Positions 10,672 through 21,899 of a stretch of 64,000 nt of DNA are shown here, piece by piece. The stretch covers positions 226,572-290,571 of the forward strand of contig NZ_NEXS01000010.1 of the NCBI RefSeq assembly GCF_002810445.1, written 5' to 3'. This DNA is from Advenella sp. S44 (GTDB lineage: Bacteria > Pseudomonadota > Gammaproteobacteria > Burkholderiales > Burkholderiaceae_B). How positions within the stretch are numbered: position 1 is the first letter of the stretch; each line of letters starts with the position of its first letter. Made by a program: the position numbers and the translations under genes. The notes under the pieces were generated by a model, which saw only the letters and a program-made list of their open reading frames with translations, had not been told where the DNA came from and ran no database searches.

Positions 10672-10845
10672 TCAATTAAATAATTCTTTGGAAAAGAGAT
10701 AGAATACACTTGACCACAAGTAGCCTGACACCCTTGCGGCAGTACCCTCACACATGGGTGTCATCATGTTGCGGTACACTAGCCATCCGCTGGTGAACGA
10801 CAGCATAAACAAAACCAATATTCGATAAATAACAGACGTTTTCAT
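10672..10845 (-). CDS. Hypothetical 57-residue membrane-anchored peptide (doubtful)
   Basis: Short frame from ATG at 10845, with one likely membrane helix at its N-terminus (VIYRILVLFMLSFTSGWLVY) and a short polar tail. I recognise no family, and no convincing ribosome binding site is visible. It lies between the gcv promoter region and the GrlR-like gene and is divergent from the latter. A TTG start 12 bases upstream is also possible. It may not be a gene; the hydrophobic helix is the only support. Confidence 0.25.
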   Translation of the reverse strand: MKTSVIYRILVLFMLSFTSGWLVYRNMMTPMCEGTAARVSGYLWSSVFYLFSKELFN

Positions 10846-10860
10846 TGGCAGATTCAATAG

Positions 10861-10888
10861 CGAACGGTACTAATTCCATAGCCGTTCG
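10861..10888. promoter_or_regulatory. Inverted repeat upstream of the GrlR-like gene
   Basis: CGAACGG at 10861-10867 and CCGTTCG at 10882-10888 form a perfect 7-base inverted repeat with a 14-base spacer. It is about 55 bases before the start of the GrlR-like gene and 15 bases before the doubtful minus-strand frame. It could be an operator for a dimeric regulator. No T-run follows, so it is not a terminator. Confidence 0.35.
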
Positions 10889-10941
10889 CAACTGTAGTCA
10901 GCATCAAGCGCCCTAGTGGCAATTAAATAAGGAGTACTATT

Positions 10942-11274
10942 ATGGATAACGGTTTCTACGCAACAGTGATCGCAGATTCCAAAGCCCACGCCGGAGTGAC
11001 GGTCGTAGAAGACAACAAGGTCCGAGGCGGCGATGCCCATTACCTGTATTCAGGCACCATCCAGTCCGATGGCAACGATGAAATCGTCGCCAATCTGAAA
11101 ATCAAGGCGTATACGGCGGTTGACCAGTCTTTCGGCACCGACGAAAACAGCTTCGAATTGTCCCTGATGGGCGGTAAAACCGATACCGGCTTTCGCCTGA
11201 CCGGCTATTCGCCCAGCGGACGCGAAATCGTGATCGATGCACGGAAAATCGCCAATATTGACCTGGGCTTCTAA
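10942..11274 (+). CDS. GrlR-like small regulatory-fold protein
   Basis: A 110-residue protein without signal peptide. Its pattern resembles the GrlR family: an N-terminal NGFYATV strand, the motif VVEDNKVRGGDAHYLYSG, then alternating beta strands (TIQSDGNDEIVANLKIKAY, FELSLMG, FRLTGYSPSGR). GrlR itself is a negative regulator of type III secretion genes in enteric pathogens, but homologues are widespread in bacteria without that system, and none is seen here. The start is well supported by AAGGAG 7-12 bases upstream. The gene stands alone between the gcv leader and the convergent flavoprotein gene. The family assignment is by eye and moderately sure. Confidence 0.6.
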   Translation: MDNGFYATVIADSKAHAGVTVVEDNKVRGGDAHYLYSGTIQSDGNDEIVANLKIKAYTAVDQSFGTDENSFELSLMGGKTDTGFRLTGYSPSGREIVIDARKIANIDLGF

Positions 11275-11375
11275 GCCAGGCGGTATCCATACTTAGCCGG
11301 TCCGGAAAACACATTTTTATAATTTATACGGCAGTCATCCCAGGTGGTTGCCAGCCGGATCGGTACTACAGCAAA

Positions 11376-12578
11376 TCAGACCGATAGCGCCCGGGCGCAG
11401 GCCATGGCAGAGGCCCAGGCCCACTGAAAGTTATATCCGCCCAGCCAGCCAGTCACGTCGACCACTTCCCCGATAAAATACAGTCCCGGCGCCTTGCGCG
11501 CCTGCATGGATTTCTGGTCCAGCTCGCGCGTATCCACGCCGCCACGCATCACCTCGGCCTTTTTGTAACCGACGGTCCCCGATGGCGTCAGCGTCCACGG
11601 CTGCGCGCTGTCTGCCAGTTGCATCAGCGCCTTGTCGGCGGTATCGGCCAGTCGCTGAGCCGGCAGCATGCCCTTGTATTGCAGCCAGTTCTCGGCCAGC
11701 CGGCGCGGCCACACTTCGCTCAGGGTAGTGCCCAGGCTTTGTCTGCTGCCCTGTTTGCGCTGCACCAGTTCCTGCGACAGGCGGCGCCCGGGCAAAAGGT
11801 CTATGTGAATCGGGGTATCGGGCTCCCAATAGCTGGAGATCTGTAAAATGCCTGGCCCAGACAGACCACGATGCGTAAACAGCAGGTCTTCGTCAAAGCT
11901 GCCGCGCCGCTTGCCCTGCCCGGTTTCCAGCCGGGCCGGCACCGCCAGGCCCGACAATTGGGCAAACGGCGTCCAGCTTTGCGCATCAAACGTCAGGGGA
12001 ACCAGCGCCGGACGCGGCTCGATGATTTTAAGGCCAAACTGGCGCGCCACTTTCAGTCCGAAGTCGGTCGCCCCCAATTGAGGAATGGCCATGCCGCCGG
12101 TTGCAATCACCAGCCTGGCGGCTGTCAGCCTCCCGGCCTGGGTCTGCACCGTAAAGCCGCCGTTCTCCTGGCCAATTGCCGTAACAGATACCTGCATGCG
12201 GCGTTTAACACCGCCCTTTTCGCACTCGGCCACCAGCATCTCGATGACCTGCTCGCTGCTGTCGTCACAAAACAGCTGCCCCTTATGCTTTTCATGCCAG
12301 GCAATGCCATGGCTGCGCATCAGCGCCAGAAAATCATCGGGGGTATAGGCAGACAGCGCGGAGCGGCAAAATGCCGGGTTGGCCGACAGAAATTGCTGCC
12401 AGGTCGTGCCGATATTGGTGAAATTGCAGCGGCCGCCACCGGAGATGCGAATTTTTTCCGCCAGCCGGCTGGCGTGATCCAGCAACACCACCCGCTGACC
12501 ACGCTGGCCCGCCACTGCCGCACACATCAGGCCGGCGGCGCCGGCGCCGATGATCACGACATCAACTGATTCACTCAT
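11376..12578 (-). CDS. NAD(P)/FAD-dependent oxidoreductase, YhiN/HI0933 family
   Basis: Flavoprotein of 400 aa. The N-terminus VDVVIIGAGAAGLMCAAVAGQRG is a dinucleotide-binding Rossmann motif (GxGxxG). It is followed by the family-specific EKIRISGGGRCNFTN and later by IATGGMAIPQLGATDFGLKVARQFG. The C-terminal LYFIGEVVDVTGWLGGYNFQWAWASA is the characteristic end motif. The physiological reaction of this family is poorly defined; one distant relative (BaiN) acts on bile acids, which is not implied here. The start overlaps the end of the decarboxylase gene by 8 bases, so it should be cotranslated with it. Confidence 0.88.
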   Translation of the reverse strand: MSESVDVVIIGAGAAGLMCAAVAGQRGQRVVLLDHASRLAEKIRISGGGRCNFTNIGTTWQQFLSANPAFCRSALSAYTPDDFLALMRSHGIAWHEKHKGQLFCDDSSEQVIEMLVAECEKGGVKRRMQVSVTAIGQENGGFTVQTQAGRLTAARLVIATGGMAIPQLGATDFGLKVARQFGLKIIEPRPALVPLTFDAQSWTPFAQLSGLAVPARLETGQGKRRGSFDEDLLFTHRGLSGPGILQISSYWEPDTPIHIDLLPGRRLSQELVQRKQGSRQSLGTTLSEVWPRRLAENWLQYKGMLPAQRLADTADKALMQLADSAQPWTLTPSGTVGYKKAEVMRGGVDTRELDQKSMQARKAPGLYFIGEVVDVTGWLGGYNFQWAWASAMACARALSV

Positions 12579-14835
12579 CCAGCTTCAGGCAGTCCACGTA
12601 GAAAAAATCACGGTCGTCATCATCGACCACATGGCCCAGACCATGGATAAAGGTCTCAAAGCCCGGGAATTTTGCATTGAAGCCACGCGCGAATTTCAGA
12701 TATTCCACGATGGTCTTGTTAAAGCGCTCGCCTGGAATCAGCAGGGGAATGCCCGGCGGATAGGGCGTGAGCAGCACGCCGGTAACGCGGCCTTCAAGCT
12801 GGTCCAGCGGTACGCGCTCCACTTGCCGGTGCGCCATTTTGGCAAACGCATCCGAGGGCTTGAGCGCCGGCACCATATCCGACAGATAGACCTCTGTCGT
12901 CAAGCGCGCCACGTCATTCTCGCTGTAGGCCTCATGGATTTTCTGACACAGGTCGCGCAGCCCCATGCGCTCATACCGTTTGAAGTCGGCACAGAATTCC
13001 GGCAGAATGCGCCACAGTGGCGCATTGCGATCGTAATCATCCTTGAACTGCTGCAGTGCAGTCACCAGCGTATTCCAGCGGCCTTTGGTAATGCCGATGG
13101 TAAACAGGATAAAGAAGGAATACAGACCGGTTTTTTCCACCACAATGCCATGCTCGGCAAGATACTTGGTCACCAGCGCCGCAGGGATCCCGCTGTCGGC
13201 AAAGTTGCCATCAATATCCAGTCCCGGCGTGATAATGGTCGCCTTAATCGGGTCCAGCATGTTGAAATTTTCGGCCAGGTCGCCAAAACCGTGCCATTCA
13301 TCGCCCGATTCGAGCACCCAGTCTTCCTGAAAGCCGATGCCTTCGGAAACCAGGCGATTCGGGCCCCAGACCTTGAACCACCAGTCATTGCGGCCATACT
13401 CCGAGGCCACCTTGCGCATGGCCCGGCGAAAGTCCAGCGCTTCGCGAATACTCTCTGCAACCAGCGCGGTGCCGCCCGGCGGCTCCATCATCGCCGCTGA
13501 GACATCGCAGGACGCGATAATCGCGTACTGCGGCGACGTGGAGGTATGCATCAGGAATGCTTCATTGAAAATATTGCGATCCAGCTTGCGAGTCTGGGAT
13601 TCCTGCACTACGATCTGCGATGCCTGTGAAATCCCGGCCAGCAGTTTATGCGTGGAGTGCGTGGCAAACACCATCGCGTCCTGGCTGCGTGGCCGGTCCG
13701 GGCCGATCGCATGCATGTTCGTATAGAACTCATGAAAGGCGGCATGCGGCAGCCACGCTTCGTCAAAGTGCAGCGTATCAACAATACTGCCCAGCTTTTC
13801 CTTGATCATTTCCACGTTATAGATCACGCCGTCGTACGTGCTTTGCGTCAGGGTCAGAATGCGTGGCGTCTTGTTCTTTAGCTTGCGTGCAAACGGATTG
13901 GCTTCAATTTTTTTCTGAATACTTTCCGGGTCGAATTCCTCTAGCGGGATCGGGCCGATAATACCCAGGTGGTTGCGCGTCGGGCGCAAAAACACCGGTA
14001 TTGCGCCTGTCATGGTGATCGCATGCAGAATCGATTTATGGCAATTGCGATCAACTACGACCACGTCGTCGGCAGCCACGTTGGCATGCCACACCACTTT
14101 GTTGGACGTAGAGGTGCCATTGGTCACGAAATAGCAGTGATCCGCATGGAAAATACGGGCAGCATTACGCTCAGATTCGGCGACCGGACCGGTATGGTCC
14201 AGCAACTGGCCCAGTTCTTCGACGGCATTGCAAACGTCGGCGCGCAGCATATTCTCGCCAAAGAACTGGTGAAACATCTGCCCCACCGGGCTTTTGAGAA
14301 ACGCCACACCGCCGGAGTGGCCCGGACAGTGCCACGAGTAGGAACCATCCTGCGCATACTTGACCAGCTCGCGGAAAAAAGGCGGCGACAATCCGTCCAG
14401 ATAGCTTTTGGATTCGCGGATAATATGACGAGCCACAAACTCGGGTGTGTCTTCGAACATATGAATGAAGCCGTGCAGCTCGCGCAGGATGTCATTGGGA
14501 ATATGTTCGGACGTGCGGGTCTCGCCATACAAATAAATAGGAATGTCTTCATTGCGAAAACGCAGCTCGCCAATAAAGGTACGCAAATTGCGAATGGCAT
14601 GGGCGACGTCTTCACGCGAGTCGACGTCAAACTCTTCATCGTCGATAGACAGGATGAAGGCGCTGGCCCGGCTTTGCTGCTGCGCAAACGAGCTCAGATC
14701 GCCGTAACTGGTCACGCCAAGCACCTCGACACCTTCGGCCTTGATGGCATCGGCAAGCGCACGTATACCGAAACCGGAGGCGCTGTCCGAGCGGAAGTCT
14801 TCGTCAATAATGACGATGGGGAAACGAAATTTCAT
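12571..14835 (-). CDS. Inducible-type Arg/Lys/Orn decarboxylase (PLP fold type I)
   Basis: PLP enzyme of 754 aa, the usual length of the acid-inducible basic amino acid decarboxylases. An N-terminal response-regulator-like wing domain (IVIIDEDFRSDSASGFGIRALADAIK, about residues 1-130) precedes the aminotransferase-like core. The PLP lysine is in FATHSTHKLLAGISQASQ near residue 395. SWHCPGHSGGVAFLKSPVG and the C-terminal YPPGIPLLIPGERF motif are also intact. The window does not tell arginine from lysine or ornithine specificity, although such genes in relatives are usually called arginine decarboxylase. It follows dcd by 34 bases and overlaps the flavoprotein gene. Confidence 0.9.
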   Translation of the reverse strand: MKFRFPIVIIDEDFRSDSASGFGIRALADAIKAEGVEVLGVTSYGDLSSFAQQQSRASAFILSIDDEEFDVDSREDVAHAIRNLRTFIGELRFRNEDIPIYLYGETRTSEHIPNDILRELHGFIHMFEDTPEFVARHIIRESKSYLDGLSPPFFRELVKYAQDGSYSWHCPGHSGGVAFLKSPVGQMFHQFFGENMLRADVCNAVEELGQLLDHTGPVAESERNAARIFHADHCYFVTNGTSTSNKVVWHANVAADDVVVVDRNCHKSILHAITMTGAIPVFLRPTRNHLGIIGPIPLEEFDPESIQKKIEANPFARKLKNKTPRILTLTQSTYDGVIYNVEMIKEKLGSIVDTLHFDEAWLPHAAFHEFYTNMHAIGPDRPRSQDAMVFATHSTHKLLAGISQASQIVVQESQTRKLDRNIFNEAFLMHTSTSPQYAIIASCDVSAAMMEPPGGTALVAESIREALDFRRAMRKVASEYGRNDWWFKVWGPNRLVSEGIGFQEDWVLESGDEWHGFGDLAENFNMLDPIKATIITPGLDIDGNFADSGIPAALVTKYLAEHGIVVEKTGLYSFFILFTIGITKGRWNTLVTALQQFKDDYDRNAPLWRILPEFCADFKRYERMGLRDLCQKIHEAYSENDVARLTTEVYLSDMVPALKPSDAFAKMAHRQVERVPLDQLEGRVTGVLLTPYPPGIPLLIPGERFNKTIVEYLKFARGFNAKFPGFETFIHGLGHVVDDDDRDFFYVDCLKLDE

Positions 14836-14869
14836 CCGGTACTCCTGGCTGGCTGATCAAATAGCCTGA

Positions 14870-15433
14870 TTATGTTCTTGGAAGGGTGACGCCTTGTTGA
14901 CCCTGATACTTTCCGCCGCGATCCCGGTACGATGTTTCGCACACCTCGTCACCCTGCAGGAACAGAAACTGGGCACATCCCTCGCCAGCGTAGATTTTGG
15001 CGGGCAGCGGTGTTGTGTTGGAAAACTCCAGCGTAACATGTCCTTCCCACTCTGGTTCCAACGGCGTCACATTGACGATAATCCCGCAACGCGCGTATGT
15101 GCTTTTACCCAGGCAGATCGTGAGCACTTCGCGCGGAATGCGGAAATATTCAACAGTCCGGGCAAGCGCAAACGAGTTCGGCGGAATAATGCAAACATCA
15201 CCCTTGAAGTCGACAAAGGATTTCTCATCGAAGTTCTTCGGATCTACAATCGTGGAATTGATGTTGGTAAAAATCTTGAATTCATCGGCGCAACGCACAT
15301 CGTAGCCATAGCTGCTGGTGCCATAGCTCACAATCTTTTGCCCGTTAATCTGGCGCACCTGACCCGCCTCGAAGGGAGTGATCATGCCGTCTTGCGCCGC
15401 CTGCCGAATCCACCGGTCGTTCTTGATACTCAT
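14870..15433 (-). CDS. dcd: dCTP deaminase
   Basis: Deaminates dCTP to dUTP, the main source of dUMP for thymidylate synthase. The trimeric dUTPase-fold protein has 187 aa. It opens with [13 protein letters not shown] and carries [46 protein letters not shown] and the C-terminal [12 protein letters not shown], all typical. The position between tamB and the decarboxylase on the minus strand suggests it belongs to a long apbC-tamA-tamB-dcd transcription block, though an 85-base gap before it leaves room for its own promoter. Confidence 0.96.
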   Translation of the reverse strand: MSIKNDRWIRQAAQDGMITPFEAGQVRQINGQKIVSYGTSSYGYDVRCADEFKIFTNINSTIVDPKNFDEKSFVDFKGDVCIIPPNSFALARTVEYFRIPREVLTICLGKSTYARCGIIVNVTPLEPEWEGHVTLEFSNTTPLPAKIYAGEGCAQFLFLQGDEVCETSYRDRGGKYQGQQGVTLPRT

Positions 15434-15518
15434 AGCCTGTATCTCTCTGCTGGGGTCTGCCCCGAAGGGAAAAGCGCCATTGTAGCCCCTGCGGCTGCAG
15501 GGGAGTATGCATTTTTCA

Positions 15519-18500
15519 TCAGTCCCTGAAAAACCGGCGATAGATCAGTTCCAGTCCGTTGACCGTGCCGGCCTTGATATCGGCCGAGAGGTTTCTGAAC
15601 AGGCGGTAACTGCCGCGCACCACGGTGCCGGTGCCGGCCATGGCCTGCTCGACACTCACGGTCATGCCGTTTTCAAACTTTTTGCTGGCCGCGAAAAACT
15701 GTTCGGACAAGTCGCTGGATGACTCCTGATTAACGCTGGAGGCCACTGTTTTTTCGGGCAGAACCGTACCGGATTTACCGACATTACCCGAACGGATGGC
15801 AATATCGTCCAGCCCCAACTTGCGATAGAACGGCTCGCCGCCACCCACGATAGACGAGCCCACCGAGAACAACAGGGCAGCATCGCTGCCGCCGCTGTCA
15901 GGACCCCGTCCCATCAACAGCCACGACAGTTTTTCCACTTCGCTCACGTCCGGATAAGACACCAGGTCAATCCTGGGCTTCTTGGCGGTTCCGACCACTT
16001 TGACCCCGGCTTCCACATCCAGCCCGGTGCGCAGGGCTTCAATATCCAGAATCGGATTGGCCAGATTACCCTGGAAGGTGATCCGGCCTCGGCGAATCTG
16101 CAAGCGCTGTCCATAGGCCTCGATGGCCCCACCACGCGTGCGGAAGGCACCCACGCCAGTCAATTGGTTTTTCTCCTGAATCACATTGAGCGAGCCCACC
16201 AGGCCCGAATCGAGCCCCATGCCCACGATATAGAAACGCTTGCCCAGGTCGACCGTAAAATCCAGGCTCAGATCCAGCGGCGACTCTTCCTTGACGACCT
16301 TGGTCTGGCCGGGTTTGAGCACGACCACATCGCCATCGACGGCCGGCACGCTGCCCAGGATATCCACGCTGGCCCAGCCGGCATCGGCCGTGACTTTGCC
16401 CTTGATTGCCACTTTGGGCAACGGCGCATCAATATCCACATCGCCGCTGATCATGACAAAGCGATCCGAGCGCTGGATGATCGGATAATGATCGAACACG
16501 ATCCGGAAATCGCCGCGGCTGGTGTTCAAGTTCCATTTGCCGGTAATGCCCAGCGAGCCGTTTTGCGCCGGCTCATTCTCTTCAATCCATTTCTTGGTAC
16601 GCCATTCATTGGCCGTGATGCGGATCACAGAGGGGAAACGCAGCGTGTTGATCATTACCTGGTTATCACGCAGTGTGGCCTCCAGCGTACCGTCCAACAG
16701 ACGAATGCCGTTGTCGATTTCCACGATTTTCACTTTGGAGCCGGAAATTTTACCGTTCGTGGTCCACTGGCCGTTGGCGCGTGATTGCGCCGTGACGTTC
16801 AGCGCCACGGCCCCACCCAGATCCAGCAAATCGCCAGTTAGCGGGCCCATCCAGCTGATATCTTCCAGATTGCCGTTCAGCGTGATTTTGGCGCCGCTCA
16901 GATTCGGCGACAGACCGTTAAATGCAATCGCGCCCGCTCCCTTCAGATTGCCTTTGTTTTGCGTATCGAAGGCAATATTCAGATTAGCGGCGCTGGTAGT
17001 TTCGCCGGTTTTATTGAAATTGGCCGCGACCAGCATATTGGTCAGTCCCAGCGGAATCGGCGTTGACGCCGGAATCATAAAGTCGCCGCTCACCCGTTTC
17101 AAGGCCGTCTTGCCCGTCAGCGCGCCATCAAAGGCCAGGTCCCAGTCAAAATCGAGTACCAGCGAGGTCTCCTGTTGCGTACTCTTGCGCCGGTCGATAA
17201 TGCCTGCGTTGCTGTTTTGCGCCTCTTGGGCGGCCGGATCGGCCAGTTTTTGCATATCGCGGATGAAGGCCGGGCTGAGCACAAAGCGGTCAATTGACCC
17301 TTTGGTATTCCATTTGCCATTGCTGCCCGAGGTGCCTTCCTGCCGGATCACAATGCTGTGTTTGCCCGGCAGGCCAATATTAATGGCCGATGGTCCTGCT
17401 TCCCATGCTGGCAGTCCGCCCTCTGCAGACGGCGCAAACGCCAATGTCCAGGGCTTTTCCTGTTCAACGCTGATGCCTGCATGGCGCACATCCAGCACCG
17501 AAAGCATACCTTGCCAGCCTTCAGCGCCCTGTGCGTTCTTGCCCCATGAGCCATCGCCGGCCAAATGGAGATTAACTGGCGCCTTGCCCAGTTCGCGCGA
17601 TTTACCCTGGGAGAACATGCCCTTCAGATCCACCGCATGTTTGCTGACCATGCCTTTGATCGTACCATCCAGTGTGACGCTGCCAGGCAGGCCAGGCCAG
17701 AACGAAGCCAGGGCCGGCGCATCCACATCCAGCGTCAGTTCGCTGTCGGCTTGCCCGAATGCGCCCTTGCTGCGTATTTTGTTGCTGCCCAGGGTCAAAT
17801 CGATATTGGCCGCAGGCACCTTGAAGGCATTCAGATCCATGCCCGCGCCGGCCTGTCCGTCCAGCGTCAGATCCTGCAGCGCCAAGTCTACGGTACCGGC
17901 CAGTGGCTTGTCGTTCCAGACACTACCCTTATCGAACTGCCCCTTGATGCTCGCCGATTTAATGGCCGTCGGTGAAAACATATCGACATCCACGGCCAGG
18001 TCGGTACTGAGCAAGGTCTTGGGAATACTGTCTGCCATCAGCTTGCTCACAGGCAGGGCCTTGGCATTGACTCGCATATGAATGCGATCCGACTCGTCCT
18101 GACCGCCTTTGGGCGACACCAGCGCCTCAAGCGTGAGCGTAGAGCCGTCGCGCAGCGCAAGGTCTGCCTTGGCATCGCGCAACAGCAGCGGCGTTGCCAT
18201 ATCCAGTTTGACGTCTGCATTCAGATGTGATTTTTCGCCGGTTGCGCTGGCCGTGACCGCGTATCCGTCCTGCACCTGCTGCGTCTGCTGTGGTTCAATG
18301 TCAAGTGCAATCGTGTCAAAATCAAGCGGTACTGGCGTCTTGAACGGCAAAACGCCCGTGCCGTCGGTGCGATGAACATGCAAGGAACCGGTCAGCATTT
18401 GCGCAAATGCCAGGTCCCACTCAGCGTCCAGCGTGATGTCCTTGTCGGCGGCGGTCGTGGCAGCCGCATCCTTATTGTTGCCATTCTCACGCTTGCCGGA

Positions 18501-21500
18501 CCCGGCTTTTTTATTCTGTGCCGCAGCCACTTCCAGGGCCTTGGCCGCCGCCTGCGTTGCGGCGCGAGCTGCTGCCTCATCTGTGGCGGTAAACGCTTTC
18601 TGCAGATTCATCAGGTATTGCGGGTTGATCACCAGATCCTGAATCTGTCCTTTGGTCTGCCACTGGCTACCGCTGCCGGAGGACTCGCCGGGTAAAATCA
18701 ACGCACTGCGGTGTTCGGGCAGATCCAGCAGAAACCGGGACGCCGTGGTGGCCCACTGCGTTGGCTGGCGGCCGTCATCAGGCAGGAAAGACAGCGACAT
18801 CGGGCTCTGCTGCTGCAGCCGCAAGTCGGTATGCCGCAGGTGCAAATTGCTCAATACGCCAACCCAACCTTGCTGGCCGCCCTCGACTTTATCCCAGGCG
18901 CCTTCCACATCCAGGCCGAACACGACCGGCGCCTTGCCCAGCACCTGGCTGGGCGCCTGGGCATACATGCCGTAAACCTGCGCATGATGATTGGTGACAC
19001 GACCGTCCACCACTGCATTGACCAGCGCGCTGCCCGGCAGGGATGGCCAGAAATTGGCTAGCGCCGGTGCATTCACGTCAAGGTAAAGCTGGCTCGCATC
19101 CTCGCCAAAGCCGCCATGCGCCGTGATGCGGTTGCTCCCCAGCGTCACATCCACCTCGGTGTCGCTCACCTGCAACTTGTCCAGATTCGGCTTGATGCTG
19201 CGATCAGCCCGCTCCTGCTCATTTTGCTCATCGAACATGCCCGCCAGATGCACCTTGCTGCGAACCACGCCGGCCAGCGCTTTGTCATTCCATTGGCTGC
19301 CCGGCATAAATTGCGCATCAACAGCCACGTCGGCGATTTGCTGCTTACCAGGCAAGGTATCCGCGATCAGCGACACCTTACCGTTAAGCAGAGAGGCCGG
19401 CGTGGCGCCGGCCGAGAGCGAAGCCAGATTCAGCGATTGCAGATTCACCATGGCAGTCAGTCGGTCTGTGCCTTCGCTAACGCCTGCGACCGATTCAATA
19501 TCTGCGGTTACGCCGGCACCGTCAGTTAATGCCAGTTGTAATTTCCCGTCGCGCAAGGGAATCACGTCTGACATATCCAGATTCAAATTGGCGTTCAGGT
19601 TCGATTGTGGCCCCTGCCCTTGCGCGGCGATGGCCAGTACCGAGTGTTTCTCATCCTCGCGCGTTTCGTTCAGCTTGATGCTAAGCGTCTCGAAATCCAG
19701 CGGAATTTTCTGCACCAGCGGCACGAAACGGTCGCCCGAAGTCCGCTTGAGATTGACCGTACCTTGCAGACCATTGACCGTCTCCAGATTCCAGTCGCCG
19801 TCAAAAACAATATCCGGGAAACTGCCCGCCGTTTGTTTGGCCAGAGCCTTGGCGGTCGCATTCTTGGCTGCCGTATCCTGCGCAGCCGCATCGGCCTGAT
19901 CGCCAGCGTTCGCCGATTGCGCAGCGCCGGCCGCATTCATCCGGGCGATGTCGTCCATCAGCCGGTCACTGATGACCAGATTGTTAAATGATCCCGCCGT
20001 GGTGATGCCCTGCGCATTGCCACTGGCTTTATCCAGCGTCAATTGCGTCTCGCTTGCGCCCGGCAAAGTCAAGCCCAGTGCGCCGGGGCCAGCAGACCAC
20101 GTTTTTTGCACGCCGGTGGCATTGGGACTGAACAGCAGCGGCAACACTGCGCGCTCGCGCAGACGGACCCCCGCATGAGCCAGGTTCAGCGCGGCCAGCT
20201 CGCCTTCCCAGCCATCAACGCCGTCGGCCAGCTGGTGCCACTTGCCGTTGACTTTGGCTGACAGATCAAGCGGCGCCTTGCCCAGGGTTTTGACATTCCC
20301 CTGATTCACTTTGCCGCTGATGTCCAGCACATGCGAGGCAATGGTGCCAGCCAGCGTGCCCGAAACCGTCGCGGTCCCATTGACGCCATCGACCAGTTGG
20401 CCCAGTTGGGGCGCGTCAATATTAAGTCGCAGCACACTTTCCTGCTGACCGAAACTGCCCGAAGTGGAAACGCTGTTTTCACCCAGTTTGACATCAATAT
20501 CCGCCTTGCGAACATTCAATCGGTTCAGGTCCACCTGCGTAGTAGACGTCTGGATTGCATCTGTGTTTGACGCAACTTGCTGCGCCTTCTCCAGCGCATC
20601 GTCGCCGCTTGCCGTGGTTACGGTCTTGCCTTCATGCTGTGCCTGGCGTGCGGCTGCCGCCCGGGCGTTGTCGGCAACCGCCTGACCCATTTGCTCGCCA
20701 TCAACAATCTGGCGCTGCGTCAGGACACCCTGTGAATCAATGTCCACGTCCAGGTCGGCTGCCAGCGGCTTGCCCTGCAGTTGGCTCTGGCCATCAATCG
20801 TGCCTTTCAGCTGCAATCCCTGCACATTTGACATACCCAGAACGTCTGCCACAAATGTCATATCAGTGGTCAATACGGAATCGGCGGCGCCCTGCTGACC
20901 CTTGATCGTCAATTGCTGGCTGGCGATGGTCCCCGACAGGCGGTCTGAATCGGCCACGCCCTGCTTTGTCTTTTTGTCCGCTTTCAGCTGCAAGCCGGAA
21001 TTGTCGCCGAGCTTGATGTCCACGTCGGCCTGATTCAGTGGAATGCCACCGTCTGTCAGGCCCAGATTTAACTTGGCGTCTACCTGCGCGCCCTGGCCGC
21101 TACCCTGCAGGGCCAAGCCGAGTTTTTCCAGATCGCCGTTGACCTGGGTGCGCAAATCAAAAGTGCAATCTCGTTGCTGCAACGCGCCCGTGAGCACACC
21201 GCCCACCTGCACGAACTGGCTCAGGCAGACCGGCGACTGCCGATTCTGCGTAGCCAGTTTTGCATTCAAATCCAGCTTCATGGGATACGGGCTTTTGATC
21301 GACTCGATTTCCAGCGTACCGCTCAGATCAACGTCGGACTGCGGATGCGAGATGTGAACGCTTTGCAGCGTTCCCTTGGCGTGCTGGTCAATAATCAGCA
21401 AATCAGCGAGGCTGAAATTACTCAGGCCTACTGGCAAGCCCGAACCGTCGGGCATCAGCAGGGCAAAACTGCCAACGTCCAGCCTGTCGACCTGTATGCC

Positions 21501-21899
21501 AATCGGAATACCGGGCATTTCAAATGGCTTGGATTCTTCCGGTTCGGGCTCGGGATTTTCCAACGGCAGCAGCTTCACATCCAGATCGGCTACACTCATC
21601 TGCTCCACGCGCAAGGTGCGCTTGAACAGTTTGAGCCAGTCCACCTTCAACACCGCTTCCTTGCCGGTAATCTTGATCTCCGGCGTATCGATCAGCAGCC
21701 GGTCCAGCTCAATACCGCTCCAAAGCGTTCCGCGCACATTACTCAGCTCGCCGCCCACCTGGCTGATCACGGTATTGAGCAGCCAGCGACTGCCCGGATT
21801 GGTTCCCATGAACCAGAATACAAAGGCACATAGCCCGATCAACAGTGTCAGGACTATCGATTTCCAGCGAAAAAACCCGCGCAAATATTTCGTTTTCAT
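15519..21899 (-). CDS. tamB: Translocation and assembly module protein TamB, unusually long
   Basis: Periplasm-spanning beta-groove protein of the AsmA/TamB superfamily. It works with TamA in outer-membrane protein insertion and in phospholipid transport to the outer membrane. An N-terminal signal anchor ([19 protein letters not shown]) is followed by long amphipathic beta repeats and the conserved C-terminal DUF490 domain ([22 protein letters not shown], then ending [12 protein letters not shown]). At 2126 aa it is far longer than the roughly 1250 aa of the E. coli protein. The extra length seems to come from repeated modules: [21 protein letters not shown] near residue 695, [21 protein letters not shown] near 1153 and [21 protein letters not shown] near 1578. 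The start codon overlaps the tamA stop by one base (TAATG), so the pair is translationally coupled. Confidence 0.93.
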   Translation of the reverse strand: MKTKYLRGFFRWKSIVLTLLIGLCAFVFWFMGTNPGSRWLLNTVISQVGGELSNVRGTLWSGIELDRLLIDTPEIKITGKEAVLKVDWLKLFKRTLRVEQMSVADLDVKLLPLENPEPEPEESKPFEMPGIPIGIQVDRLDVGSFALLMPDGSGLPVGLSNFSLADLLIIDQHAKGTLQSVHISHPQSDVDLSGTLEIESIKSPYPMKLDLNAKLATQNRQSPVCLSQFVQVGGVLTGALQQRDCTFDLRTQVNGDLEKLGLALQGSGQGAQVDAKLNLGLTDGGIPLNQADVDIKLGDNSGLQLKADKKTKQGVADSDRLSGTIASQQLTIKGQQGAADSVLTTDMTFVADVLGMSNVQGLQLKGTIDGQSQLQGKPLAADLDVDIDSQGVLTQRQIVDGEQMGQAVADNARAAAARQAQHEGKTVTTASGDDALEKAQQVASNTDAIQTSTTQVDLNRLNVRKADIDVKLGENSVSTSGSFGQQESVLRLNIDAPQLGQLVDGVNGTATVSGTLAGTIASHVLDISGKVNQGNVKTLGKAPLDLSAKVNGKWHQLADGVDGWEGELAALNLAHAGVRLRERAVLPLLFSPNATGVQKTWSAGPGALGLTLPGASETQLTLDKASGNAQGITTAGSFNNLVISDRLMDDIARMNAAGAAQSANAGDQADAAAQDTAAKNATAKALAKQTAGSFPDIVFDGDWNLETVNGLQGTVNLKRTSGDRFVPLVQKIPLDFETLSIKLNETREDEKHSVLAIAAQGQGPQSNLNANLNLDMSDVIPLRDGKLQLALTDGAGVTADIESVAGVSEGTDRLTAMVNLQSLNLASLSAGATPASLLNGKVSLIADTLPGKQQIADVAVDAQFMPGSQWNDKALAGVVRSKVHLAGMFDEQNEQERADRSIKPNLDKLQVSDTEVDVTLGSNRITAHGGFGEDASQLYLDVNAPALANFWPSLPGSALVNAVVDGRVTNHHAQVYGMYAQAPSQVLGKAPVVFGLDVEGAWDKVEGGQQGWVGVLSNLHLRHTDLRLQQQSPMSLSFLPDDGRQPTQWATTASRFLLDLPEHRSALILPGESSGSGSQWQTKGQIQDLVINPQYLMNLQKAFTATDEAAARAATQAAAKALEVAAAQNKKAGSGKRENGNNKDAAATTAADKDITLDAEWDLAFAQMLTGSLHVHRTDGTGVLPFKTPVPLDFDTIALDIEPQQTQQVQDGYAVTASATGEKSHLNADVKLDMATPLLLRDAKADLALRDGSTLTLEALVSPKGGQDESDRIHMRVNAKALPVSKLMADSIPKTLLSTDLAVDVDMFSPTAIKSASIKGQFDKGSVWNDKPLAGTVDLALQDLTLDGQAGAGMDLNAFKVPAANIDLTLGSNKIRSKGAFGQADSELTLDVDAPALASFWPGLPGSVTLDGTIKGMVSKHAVDLKGMFSQGKSRELGKAPVNLHLAGDGSWGKNAQGAEGWQGMLSVLDVRHAGISVEQEKPWTLAFAPSAEGGLPAWEAGPSAINIGLPGKHSIVIRQEGTSGSNGKWNTKGSIDRFVLSPAFIRDMQKLADPAAQEAQNSNAGIIDRRKSTQQETSLVLDFDWDLAFDGALTGKTALKRVSGDFMIPASTPIPLGLTNMLVAANFNKTGETTSAANLNIAFDTQNKGNLKGAGAIAFNGLSPNLSGAKITLNGNLEDISWMGPLTGDLLDLGGAVALNVTAQSRANGQWTTNGKISGSKVKIVEIDNGIRLLDGTLEATLRDNQVMINTLRFPSVIRITANEWRTKKWIEENEPAQNGSLGITGKWNLNTSRGDFRIVFDHYPIIQRSDRFVMISGDVDIDAPLPKVAIKGKVTADAGWASVDILGSVPAVDGDVVVLKPGQTKVVKEESPLDLSLDFTVDLGKRFYIVGMGLDSGLVGSLNVIQEKNQLTGVGAFRTRGGAIEAYGQRLQIRRGRITFQGNLANPILDIEALRTGLDVEAGVKVVGTAKKPRIDLVSYPDVSEVEKLSWLLMGRGPDSGGSDAALLFSVGSSIVGGGEPFYRKLGLDDIAIRSGNVGKSGTVLPEKTVASSVNQESSSDLSEQFFAASKKFENGMTVSVEQAMAGTGTVVRGSYRLFRNLSADIKAGTVNGLELIYRRFFRD

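Noticed and set aside
12550..14856. Plus-strand frames opposite the Arg/Lys/Orn decarboxylase
   Set aside because: They mirror the decarboxylase gene and show no recognisable protein features.
15487..15504. GC-rich hairpin CCCCTGC/GCAGGGG between tamB and dcd
   Set aside because: Only a 7-base stem and no T run on either strand, so not supported as a terminator.
16522..18081. Plus-strand open frame of about 520 codons opposite tamB
   Set aside because: Ser/Pro/Arg-rich low-information product lying wholly inside the well-supported tamB; a strand shadow.
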